This document shows positions 1 to 5,962 of a stretch of 13,273 bases of DNA, piece after piece. The translations under genes and the position numbers were made by a program. The notes below the pieces were generated by a model that saw only the letters and a program-made list of their open reading frames with translations, searched no databases and was not told the origin of the DNA. Origin of the DNA: Anaerolineae bacterium (GTDB taxonomy: Bacteria; Chloroflexota; Anaerolineae; JACIWP01); the NCBI GenBank assembly GCA_014360855.1, contig JACIWP010000057.1, positions 1 to 13,273 of the forward strand, given 5' to 3'. The stretch's first letter is position 1. The number at the start of each line of letters is the position of its first letter.

Positions 1-1
1 T

Positions 2-37
2 TCCGAGCTTAATCAGGAAATGGCGCACGCCGCGCAC
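2..37 (-). CDS. Possible start of an unidentified gene (5' fragment, runs off the window)
   Basis: About 12 codons from a GTG at 37 read M/V-R-G-V-R-H-F-L-I-K-L-G and leave the window open. An AGGAG (49-53) lies upstream, 11 nt from the GTG, or 5 nt from an in-frame CTG at 43 that would add two residues. A near-consensus promoter lies just upstream (71-99), with a predicted transcription start near 64. The promoter and ribosome-binding site support a gene starting here, but the fragment is far too short to identify. The start codon could equally be the CTG or lie elsewhere. Confidence 0.35.
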   Translation of the reverse strand, partial: MRGVRHFLIKLG

Positions 38-70
38 GGTCAGTATACTCTCCTGGATAATTTCCCCCGC

Positions 71-99
71 ATTATAGCACCCGCCGGCAGGAATGCCAA
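71..99 (-). promoter_or_regulatory. Near-consensus sigma70/SigA promoter for the gene leaving the left edge
   Basis: On the minus strand, -35 TTGGCA (94-99) is separated by exactly 17 nt from -10 TATAAT (71-76). That is 11 of 12 consensus positions with ideal spacing. It sits 12 bp beyond the hairpin that ends the nrdJ transcript, so it probably starts a separate unit reading leftward out of the window. Confidence 0.65.
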
Positions 100-110
100 G
101 GACGCGAAAG

Positions 111-138
111 GGCCTTCCGCCGGCGCCGGCGGAAGGCC
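111..138 (-). terminator. Perfect 28-bp palindrome after nrdJ, probable terminator
   Basis: The 28 bases are a perfect self-complement beginning GGCCTTCCGCCGGC. The RNA would form a 12-bp GC-rich stem with a 4-nt loop, 23 nt after the nrdJ stop. On the minus strand it is followed by CCCTTTCGCG, so the U tract is short (three T) and the terminator is atypical. No T run follows on the plus strand. Two copies of the abundant GCCGGC motif sit inside it. The placement between nrdJ and a new promoter supports termination. Confidence 0.55.
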
Positions 139-161
139 TCACGGTGACTCCTATGCGGGTA

Positions 162-2501
162 TCACGCGCACTGGGAATAGCCGCAGTTGCGGCACACCGC
201 GCACCCCTCGCCAATCTCCAGCAGGTTCCCGCACTCCGGGCATTCGGGCGACAGGTCCAGCTTGGTATGGATGCGCACGGTAGAAGTGCCGTTGCCGCCG
301 TGGGTTTCCACATAGCGCTCCAGTGCCTTGCCGATGGCATCCGCGCAGGAGAGGATGGAGCTACCGTTGTGCCAGGAAGGCGAGGGACAGCGGATGCCCT
401 TGAGCTGGTCGTAGATTTCCTCGGTGGCGACGCCGGAGCGCAGGGCCAGGGAGATCAGCCGGCCGATGGCCTCCGACTGCGAAGCGGTGCACCCGCCCGA
501 TTTGCCCATCTGGATGAAGACCTCGCACAGGCCGGCCTCATCCTCGTTGATGGTCACGTACAGGTTGCGCCCGCACCCCAGCGGGATCTTCTCCGTGATG
601 CCGCGGGTGACCGCCGGCCGCGGCCGCGGTATGCGCTTTTCGGGACGTTCCCTCTCCGTCGGCGGCTTTTCCGCCACTTTGGCGCCCACATTGAGCACCT
701 GCACCTCGCGGCTTCCCTCACGATAAATGGTCAGCCCCTTGCACCCCAGCCGATAGGCCAGCAGATACGCTTCCTCGATCTCCTGAGGCGTCGTCTCAAA
801 GGGGAAGTTGATCGTCTTGGAGACGGCATTGTCCACCCACTGCTGGAACGCCGCCTGCATGCGGATATGCCATTCGCCGGCGATGTCCCGCGCCGTCACG
901 AAGATGCGCTGGAACTCACGCGGCACGTCTGGGTCGCCCTGCACGGAGCCGGTCTCCGCCACCCGCCGCACCAGTGCCGGCGAGTAGAAGCCTTCCTGCC
1001 GGGCGATCTCCTCAAACAGCGCGTTCATCTCCGGCAGTTCGTCGGCATCCAGGACATTCTTGCGGGTATATGCCAGGGCGAAGAGCGGCTCGATGCCGCT
1101 GGAAACGCCGGCGATGATGCTGATGGAGCCGGTCGGAGCGATAGTGGTCGTCGTGGCGTTGCGGATGCCGCGCCGGGCGATCTCGCGCCGCAGGACCTCC
1201 CAGTCGAAGGCCGGCGCATCGGACAGCACCAGCGGCATGGTGGCCGGCTCTCCCTCCGCCCCGCGGAACGGCAGGCGCCCCTGCGACAGCACCGATTCCT
1301 TGAAGGCCGGGAAGCTCCCCCGGTTCACCGCCAATTCCATCGATTTCTCATGGCTCCAATAGGCGATGGCCTCCATCACCTTGGCGCCGACGGTCGTCGC
1401 TTCCTCAGAATCATATGGGATGCCCAGTCTTATGAGCATATCCGCGAAGCCCATCACTCCCAGCCCGATCTTGCGGGTCAGCTTGGTGGCCTCTTCTATC
1501 TGCGGCAGGGGGAAGCGGTTGATCGTGATCACATTATCGAGGAAGTGCACCGCGGCATAGGTCACCTCTCGCAGGCGTTCCCAGTCAATGCGGCGGTCGG
1601 GTGTCACCATGCGCACCAGGTTGATGGAACCCAGGTTACAGCTCTCATTGGGCAGGAGCGGCTGTTCGCCGCAGGGGTTGGTGCTCTCGATGGCGCCGAG
1701 ATGGGGCGTGGGGTTGTACTGGTTCATGCGGTCAATGAAGATGACGCCCGGCTCGCCATTGGTCCATGCCGCCTCGACGATGGCGTTGAAGACCTCGCGG
1801 GCGTTAAGGTGTGCGACGACTTCGCCGTTGCGCGGGTTGATCAGGGGATAGTCCTCGCCGGCCTCCAGCGCCCGCATGAACGCATCGGTCACCGCAACGG
1901 AGATGTTGAAGTTGGCCAGCACCCCCTCCGTGCTCTTACAGCGGATGAAGCTCATGATATCAGGATGGTCGACGCGCAGGATGCCCATGTTGGCACCCCG
2001 CCGGCGCCCGCCCTGCTTGATCACGTCGGTGGCGGTATCAAACACCCGCATGAACGAAATGGGGCCGCTAGCCACCCCGCCGGTCGAGCCCACGATATCG
2101 CCGGCCGGCCGCAGGCGCGAGAACGAGAAGCCCGTCCCACCGCCGGATTTGTGAATCAGCGCGGTGGCTTTGATGGCATCAAAGATGCTGTGCATGTCGT
2201 CTTCCACCGGCAGGACGAAGCAGGCGGAAAGCTGGCCCAGCTCCGTGCCGGCGTTCATCAATGTGGGACTGTTGGGGAGGAAGTCCATGCTCGCCATCAA
2301 GGCGAAGAATTCCTCCGCCCGTCGGGCCACATCCGCGCCCATATCATACAGGCGGTCTGCCGCGGCCACAGTATTCGCCACCCGCGCGAACATTTCCTCG
2401 GGCGTCTCACACGGTTCCCCGCGCGCATCCTTGCGGAGGTAGCGGTGCTTCAACACCTTCAACGCGTTGGCGGAAAGCTGTACGGTGGTGATCGTTTTCA
2501 T
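162..2501 (-). CDS. nrdJ: Adenosylcobalamin-dependent (class II) ribonucleotide reductase
   Basis: This enzyme reduces ribonucleotides to deoxyribonucleotides in the cytoplasm, using a thiyl radical generated from coenzyme B12. With the start at 2501 it has 779 residues. Visible motifs are Q-L-S-A-C-F (C94, redox cysteine), N-P-C-G-E-Q (N275, C277 thiyl-radical cysteine, E279), E-S-C-N-L-G-S (C288, second redox cysteine) and P-T-G-S-I-S (456-461, phosphate binding). A TSCPD-type domain spans about 640-710, and a cysteine-rich tail has C754, C757, C767, C770, C773 and C778. C277 and C288 are 11 apart, as in the Thermotoga enzyme. There is no N-terminal ATP-cone. An in-frame ATG at 2519 would add six residues, but 2501 has AGGGGG (2506-2511) four nt upstream and 2519 has no good ribosome-binding site. 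It lies downstream of nrdR, probably in the same transcript, and has no frameshift or intein. Confidence 0.96.
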   Translation of the reverse strand: MKTITTVQLSANALKVLKHRYLRKDARGEPCETPEEMFARVANTVAAADRLYDMGADVARRAEEFFALMASMDFLPNSPTLMNAGTELGQLSACFVLPVEDDMHSIFDAIKATALIHKSGGGTGFSFSRLRPAGDIVGSTGGVASGPISFMRVFDTATDVIKQGGRRRGANMGILRVDHPDIMSFIRCKSTEGVLANFNISVAVTDAFMRALEAGEDYPLINPRNGEVVAHLNAREVFNAIVEAAWTNGEPGVIFIDRMNQYNPTPHLGAIESTNPCGEQPLLPNESCNLGSINLVRMVTPDRRIDWERLREVTYAAVHFLDNVITINRFPLPQIEEATKLTRKIGLGVMGFADMLIRLGIPYDSEEATTVGAKVMEAIAYWSHEKSMELAVNRGSFPAFKESVLSQGRLPFRGAEGEPATMPLVLSDAPAFDWEVLRREIARRGIRNATTTTIAPTGSISIIAGVSSGIEPLFALAYTRKNVLDADELPEMNALFEEIARQEGFYSPALVRRVAETGSVQGDPDVPREFQRIFVTARDIAGEWHIRMQAAFQQWVDNAVSKTINFPFETTPQEIEEAYLLAYRLGCKGLTIYREGSREVQVLNVGAKVAEKPPTERERPEKRIPRPRPAVTRGITEKIPLGCGRNLYVTINEDEAGLCEVFIQMGKSGGCTASQSEAIGRLISLALRSGVATEEIYDQLKGIRCPSPSWHNGSSILSCADAIGKALERYVETHGGNGTSTVRIHTKLDLSPECPECGNLLEIGEGCAVCRNCGYSQCA

Positions 2502-2505
2502 ATTT

Positions 2506-2511
2506 CCCCCT
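2506..2511 (-). promoter_or_regulatory. Ribosome-binding site deciding the nrdJ start
   Basis: AGGGGG lies four nt before the ATG at 2501. The more upstream in-frame ATG (2519) has only ATGGG-like sequence before it. This favours the shorter protein beginning M-K-T-I-T-T. Confidence 0.5.
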
Positions 2512-2519
2512 ATTTCCAT

Positions 2520-2635
2520 CCCATTTCAGCAGTGTCGTACAGCAGAGACAGGAATCCCAACAGCAGACGAACCGGCTTCCGCCGGCGGCTGTCCACCCGG
2601 CAGTCTAATCCAGGGGCGGTATTGGATGGGCGAAG
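2520..2635 (-). other. nrdR-nrdJ intergenic spacer, no distinct element seen
   Basis: The spacer holds no convincing promoter, no hairpin followed by a T run, and no B12-box-like sequence. A short dyad around GCCGCCGGCGG is the only structure, and it contains the window-wide GCCGGC motif. nrdJ is therefore most simply read from the nrdR promoters. Confidence 0.4.
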
Positions 2636-3079
2636 TTATTCGAGGAGGCGGTCGATTTCCCGGCGCAAACTTGCCGCGTCAGCAATCGGAAGATATACGG
2701 ACGCAAATCGGATATACGCCACTTCATCCAGCTCGCGCAGACGGTCCATGACCATCTGTCCGATTTGTTCGCTGGTGACTTCAGTCTTGCCGCTGTTCAG
2801 CAGTTCCGCCTCGACCTGATTGACGATATTCTCAATGGCCTCGCTGGAGACCGGCCGTTTGGTGCACGCTTTGCGCAGGCCCAGCAGTATCTTCTCCCGG
2901 CTGAAATCTTCCCGCCGGCCGTCCCGCTTCACCACCTGCAGGGCATGCGCCATCACCCGCTCATAGGTGGTGAACCTCTGCTGGCACTTCTTGCACTCCC
3001 GCCGGCGGCGGATGCCTCCGCTCGTCTCCCGGGTATCCACCACACGTGAATCTTCATAGCCGCAGTACGGACACTGCAT
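2636..3079 (-). CDS. nrdR: Transcriptional repressor NrdR (Zn ribbon plus ATP-cone)
   Basis: NrdR represses ribonucleotide reductase genes when its ATP-cone binds ATP/dATP. The 147-residue protein has the family's usual length. The Zn ribbon is at the N-terminus (C3, C6, C29, C32; starts M-Q-C-P-Y-C), followed by the basic G-G-I-R-R-R-R stretch. The ATP-cone starts with V-V-K-R-D-G (49-54) and runs to about 135. The start is fixed by the canonical M-x-C-P-x-C beginning and by GGAG ten nt upstream. It is the first gene of the nrdR-nrdJ unit; 116-134 nt separate it from nrdJ with no terminator. NrdR-box-like palindromes in its own leader (3141-3187) point to autoregulation, so it probably controls nrdJ too. 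Confidence 0.97.
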   Translation of the reverse strand: MQCPYCGYEDSRVVDTRETSGGIRRRRECKKCQQRFTTYERVMAHALQVVKRDGRREDFSREKILLGLRKACTKRPVSSEAIENIVNQVEAELLNSGKTEVTSEQIGQMVMDRLRELDEVAYIRFASVYLPIADAASLRREIDRLLE

Positions 3080-3134
3080 CTGTCAGCTTCTCCGTCTTTG
3101 GAAGTCTGCCCTTCCTCGCGGCAACCCCAAATCA

Positions 3135-3140
3135 TTTATA
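3135..3140 (-). promoter_or_regulatory. Candidate proximal promoter (P2) of nrdR-nrdJ, extended -10
   Basis: Minus-strand TGG-TATAAA is an extended -10 (TGn preceding TATAAA), with the TG at 3142-3143. No good -35 is seen at 16-18 nt (best candidate ATGCAA, three matches). NrdR box 1 (3141-3156) fills the spacer, which is the expected position for steric repression. The predicted start is near 3128, giving a leader of about 50 nt to the nrdR ATG. Confidence 0.45.
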
Positions 3141-3156
3141 CCACTATATATAGTAG
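3141..3156 (-). promoter_or_regulatory. NrdR box 1
   Basis: Minus strand CTACTATATATAGTGG matches the NrdR-box consensus acaCwAtATaTwGtgt at 13 of 16 positions. It contains a perfect 12-bp palindrome (3143-3154). It lies upstream of nrdR and directly abuts the candidate -10 of P2. The match to the consensus is seen in the sequence; binding by the adjacent NrdR is inferred. Confidence 0.75.
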
Positions 3157-3171
3157 CTTGCATTTCATGAT

Positions 3172-3187
3172 GGGCTACCTGTAGCGT
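3172..3187 (-). promoter_or_regulatory. NrdR box 2 (degenerate)
   Basis: GCTAC-CT-GTAGC (3174-3185, plus strand) is a dyad whose centre is exactly 31 bp, three helical turns, from the centre of box 1. It keeps the conserved CTAnnnnTAG half-site pattern but has a GC-containing middle, matching the 16-bp consensus at about 9 positions. NrdR boxes usually occur in pairs with this spacing, so spacing and symmetry are stronger evidence than the base matches. Confidence 0.55.
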
Positions 3188-3199
3188 CACAGCACCTCC

Positions 3200-3228
3200 A
3201 TCATACCACAAGTCGCCAGATATTTCAA
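3200..3228 (-). promoter_or_regulatory. Candidate distal promoter (P1) of nrdR-nrdJ
   Basis: Minus strand TTGAAA (3223-3228), 17 nt, TATGAT (3200-3205): 10 of 12 consensus positions with ideal spacing. A/T tracts upstream (TTTTTTAA at 3240-3247 and TTAAAAAA at 3263-3270) could act as an UP element. The predicted start is near 3193, so both NrdR boxes would fall in the first 55 transcribed bases. Confidence 0.6.
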
Positions 3229-3239
3229 GGGGGAAAAGC

Positions 3240-3270
3240 TTAAAAAACGGGGCGTCTGACAATTTTTTAA
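3240..3270. repeat. AT-only inverted repeat between ftsZ terminator and nrdR P1
   Basis: TTAAAAAA (3240-3247) and TTTTTTAA (3263-3270) are perfect 8-bp inverted arms around a 15-bp GC-richer centre. It may be an UP element or curved DNA for P1, or merely the tail region of the ftsZ terminator. No protein binding can be claimed. Confidence 0.35.
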
Positions 3271-3276
3271 TACAAA

Positions 3277-3312
3277 GCGCCCCTCCCCGGATATATACCC
3301 GGAGAGGGGCGC
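3277..3312 (-). terminator. Rho-independent-type terminator of the dcw operon (after ftsZ)
   Basis: Two 14-nt arms (3277-3290 and 3299-3312) flank an 8-nt loop of alternating A/T. Read on the minus strand, all 14 pairs form, one as a U-G wobble; read on the plus strand that pair is a C-A mismatch, so the structure suits leftward transcripts better. It is followed by TTTGTATTAAAAAATT, a loose U-rich tail. It sits about 130 nt after the ftsZ stop and before the nrdR promoters. Confidence 0.75.
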
Positions 3313-3406
3313 CTGCTGGCAAAAGGGCGCGAATACCCTCCCATCATGGGGCGAGCATGGGAACGCTACAAGACAGGCCGGGGGCGGACGGCCTGTTTGC
3401 CAGCAG
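3313..3406 (-). other. Foldable ftsZ 3' untranslated region
   Basis: Two perfect inverted arms, CTGCTGGCAAA (3313-3323) and TTTGCCAGCAG (3396-3406), enclose about 72 nt. Inside lies a second perfect hairpin, ACAGGCCG (3373-3380) and CGGCCTGT (3389-3396), which shares one base with the outer arm, and a tiny CCCAT-C-ATGGG dyad. The outer stem directly adjoins the terminator stem. No open frame here looks coding. Its role (3' end stabilisation, attenuation, processed small RNA) is unknown. Confidence 0.4.
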
Positions 3407-3440
3407 TCGCGAAGCAACCGCCTTTCAATACGGCGCCGGG

Positions 3441-4556
3441 TCAGTCGCCCCGGAACCGCTTCTGTAGGAAGGGCGGCAGTTCGTCACCGTCGCCGGAAGC
3501 GCGCCACATATCCTCAGGAAACTTGATGACCGGGGCGCGCTGTTTGGTCTTGTCCGCCGGCGCGCCGGCGCTCTGCCGCTTCTGCGCCGCGTCAAAACCA
3601 GTGGCGATGACCGTGATCTGTATCTCATCGCCCATGTCCGGCTCAATGGCGGCTCCGAAGATGATGTTCGCCTCGGGATCCGCTGTCCGCCGGATGATGT
3701 CCGCCGCCTCCCGCACCTCGTGGATGCCCAGGTCCGGGCCGCCGCGCACATTGATGAGGATGCCGCGGGCGCCGTCAATGGCCACATCCAGCAGGGTGTT
3801 GCCGATGGCCTTCTCCGCGGCCTGCACGGCGCGGTTCTCGCCGCTGGCCCGGCCCACCGCCATCAGCGCCGAGCCGCCCTCCGCCATAACGGAGCGCACA
3901 TCAGCGAAGTCCACGTTGATGAGGCCCGGCAGGGTGATGATTTCCGAAATGCCCTGAATACCCTGCCGCAGGACGTCATCGGCGACCTTGAAGGCGACCG
4001 CAATAGGCGCGCGGCGGTCCACAATCTGGAGCAGGCGCTCATTGGGGATGACGATGAGGGTATCCACGTTGCTCTTGAGCTTCTCCAGCCCCTCTTCCGC
4101 GATCTTCATGCGGCGCTTGCCCTCGAACTCGAAGGGCTTGGTTACCACGCCAATGGTGAGCGCGCCGGCCTCCTTGGCCAGACTAGCAATGACGGGCGCG
4201 GCGCCGGTGCCGGTACCGCCACCCAAGCCGGCGGTGATGAACACCATGTCGGTGCCATTCACCAGCTCGCGCAGTACCTCCGTGGACTCCTCCGCCGCTT
4301 TGGCGCCGATAACCGGGTCCCCGCCGGAGCCCAACCCTTTGGTGAGCTTCTCACCGATGCGCACCTGGGTCGGCGCCAGGGACTGTTGGAGCGCCTGGGC
4401 ATCGGTATTGATGGCGACGAACTCGACGCCGTGGATGCCCTCCTCAATCATGCGGTTGACAGCGTTGCATCCGCCTCCACCTACGCCCAGCACCTTGATG
4501 CGGGCAAAATGCTCCAGGTGCCGGCCTGCCTGAGTCAAATCATCTCTCGGTTTCAT
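3441..4556 (-). CDS. ftsZ: Cell division protein FtsZ (tubulin-like GTPase)
   Basis: FtsZ polymerises with GTP into the Z ring at mid-cell. From the preferred start at 4556 it has 371 residues. Visible are the N-terminal nucleotide motif V-G-G-G-G-C-N-A-V-N (about 25-34), the tubulin signature G-G-G-T-G-T-G-A-A-P (112-121), the T7-type segment G-L-I-N-V-D-F-A-D (211-219), and after a short linker the C-terminal anchor peptide D-E-L-P-P-F-L-Q-K-R-F (358-368) that binds FtsA. An in-frame ATG at 4568 would add four residues, but it has no Shine-Dalgarno; the ATG at 4556 is preceded by GGGGGG (4561-4566). It is the last gene of the dcw block, 87 nt after ftsA, and is followed by a structured 3' region and a strong terminator. 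Confidence 0.98.
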   Translation of the reverse strand: MKPRDDLTQAGRHLEHFARIKVLGVGGGGCNAVNRMIEEGIHGVEFVAINTDAQALQQSLAPTQVRIGEKLTKGLGSGGDPVIGAKAAEESTEVLRELVNGTDMVFITAGLGGGTGTGAAPVIASLAKEAGALTIGVVTKPFEFEGKRRMKIAEEGLEKLKSNVDTLIVIPNERLLQIVDRRAPIAVAFKVADDVLRQGIQGISEIITLPGLINVDFADVRSVMAEGGSALMAVGRASGENRAVQAAEKAIGNTLLDVAIDGARGILINVRGGPDLGIHEVREAADIIRRTADPEANIIFGAAIEPDMGDEIQITVIATGFDAAQKRQSAGAPADKTKQRAPVIKFPEDMWRASGDGDELPPFLQKRFRGD

Positions 4557-4643
4557 GTCGCCCCCCATTGTGCTGCGTATTTTGCATCATGTTTTGTGCT
4601 GTACGACGTCCCACCATCCACCGTTGGGAAAACTGGCCTCAGC

Positions 4644-5873
4644 CTAGCTGGGCAAAATCCTGCTCACCCACTCTCTCAACCATCCCCTCCACGTGCCCTC
4701 ATCTCCCGGCCTTCTCCTCCCATCCACATGCGCTCCATACCGGTTCGCCCACTGCAGTAACCCCACTCCACACGCATAGGCCGGGTTCGTCACTACATCC
4801 ATCAAGCCGCGCACCCCGCGCGGGGTCCCCACCCTGACCGGCATATGTAACACTCGACGGGCCACCGCCCGAATTCCCCCCAACTGCGCCGTGCCGCCGC
4901 ACAGCACTACGCCCGCCGGCAAAAGGCCGGCATAGCCCGAACGCGTGATCTCCTCCCCCACACGGGTGAAGATCTGCTCCACCCGGTCGCCGATAATCTC
5001 CGCCAGCAGTTTGCGGGGAATACTGCGCCGCGGTTGGTCGCCGAAGCCCTCAATCTCCACCATCTCGCCTTCCATCACGTCAGACGGGTCGGCATAGCCA
5101 CAGCGCAGTTTGAGCTCCTCGGCCGCCGGCGCCGGCATCTGCAAACAAATCACCAGGTCACGCGTGATGAGCTGACCGCCGATGCCGATCACCGCGCTGT
5201 GCCATACGCTCCCCTCCAGGAAGATAGCCACATCGGTCGTGCCGCCGCCAATATCCACTACCACCACACCGCTCTCGCGCTCTTCGGGGGTGAGGATGGC
5301 CTCGCCGGCCGCCAGCGCCTGGAAGATGACCCCCTCCACCTGCACGCCGGCCGCCCGCACACACTTCATCAGGTTCGCCATGGCGCTGGCCGGCGCCGTC
5401 ACCAGGTGCGCCTCCACCTCCAACCGATGCCCGAACATCCCGATGGGATTGCGGATGCCGTCCTGCCCATCCACCGTGAAACTGCGCGGCACCGAATGCA
5501 CCAGCTCATGCGAGGCCGAAAGGGCGATCCCCAGCGCGGCTTCCATCGCCCGGTCCACATCATCCTTGCCGATGCCGCGCGCGGAGCGGGAAACGATGGT
5601 GGAACCGCGGCTGTTGACACTGGCGATCTGCACCCCGGAAAGGCTCACCACCGCCTGCTCGATCTTGACCCCGCTCATGCGCTCTGCCTCAGCCAGCGAG
5701 GCCTGGATGGCCTGCGAGGCTTCCTCGACGTTCACCACGGAGCCTTTCTGCATGCCCCGCGCCGGCACGGTGCCCATGCCCACGACGCGCAGCTCTTCAC
5801 CCGACAGCGCCTCCGCCACCAGCGTGCACACCTTTGTGGTTCCCACGTCGATTGCAAAGAGCATGCGTTCCAA
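4644..5873 (-). CDS. ftsA: Cell division protein FtsA (actin-like membrane anchor of FtsZ)
   Basis: FtsA tethers FtsZ filaments to the membrane and recruits later divisome proteins. The 409-residue protein has actin-fold ATP motifs: phosphate 1 D-V-G-T-T-K (9-14), phosphate 2 D-I-G-G-G-T-T-D (207-214) and the adenosine motif C-G-G-T-A-Q-L-G-G (325-333). The SHS2 (1C) region lies at about 85-160. The C-terminus ends in a tryptophan-rich amphipathic helix (about 394-407, W-R-G-W-L-R-E-W-V), the usual membrane-targeting sequence. The start is a TTG with GGGAGAAGGG just upstream; an in-frame ATG three codons later (5864) is the alternative. It lies 89 nt after ftsQ, in an AT-rich gap with promoter-like sequence, and directly before ftsZ. 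Confidence 0.96.
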   Translation of the reverse strand: MERMLFAIDVGTTKVCTLVAEALSGEELRVVGMGTVPARGMQKGSVVNVEEASQAIQASLAEAERMSGVKIEQAVVSLSGVQIASVNSRGSTIVSRSARGIGKDDVDRAMEAALGIALSASHELVHSVPRSFTVDGQDGIRNPIGMFGHRLEVEAHLVTAPASAMANLMKCVRAAGVQVEGVIFQALAAGEAILTPEERESGVVVVDIGGGTTDVAIFLEGSVWHSAVIGIGGQLITRDLVICLQMPAPAAEELKLRCGYADPSDVMEGEMVEIEGFGDQPRRSIPRKLLAEIIGDRVEQIFTRVGEEITRSGYAGLLPAGVVLCGGTAQLGGIRAVARRVLHMPVRVGTPRGVRGLMDVVTNPAYACGVGLLQWANRYGAHVDGRRRPGDEGTWRGWLREWVSRILPS

Positions 5874-5942
5874 CGGCCCTTCTCCCGTGCGATCTGATGC
5901 AAAACAGCGTTAAATATTCCCATTTCGTCTCTATTTTATACA

Positions 5943-5948
5943 ATTATA
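5943..5948 (-). promoter_or_regulatory. Possible internal promoter for ftsA-ftsZ (-10 only)
   Basis: The ftsQ-ftsA gap is far more AT-rich than its surroundings. On the minus strand it reads GGTATAATTGTATAAAAT, with a perfect TATAAT (5943-5948) and an overlapping TATAAA about 8 nt downstream. I see no good -35 at 16-18 nt (best hexamers match two or three positions). It would raise ftsA and ftsZ expression over the upstream mur genes. This is tentative. Confidence 0.35.
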
Positions 5949-5962
5949 CCGATATCAGCCAG

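Noticed and set aside
2520..2635. A cobalamin riboswitch in front of the B12-dependent nrdJ
   Set aside because: The 116-nt spacer is too short for the usual fold and I find no B12-box-like conserved core; only a loosely similar GC stretch is present.
93..2819. A 2.7-kb open frame on the plus strand opposite nrdJ and nrdR
   Set aside because: Its translation is rich in His, Arg, Gln and Gly with no recognisable domain, and it is antisense to two conserved genes. GC-rich codon use on the minus strand creates such mirror frames.
3083..3417. Small minus-strand frames of 76-79 codons in the ftsZ-nrdR gap
   Set aside because: They run across the terminator hairpin, the AT inverted repeat and the promoter elements, lack ribosome-binding sites and have non-coding-like composition.
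5732..5923. A short frame starting in the ftsQ-ftsA gap and running into ftsA out of frame
   Set aside because: No convincing ribosome-binding site, and beyond the gap it is only an alternative frame of ftsA.
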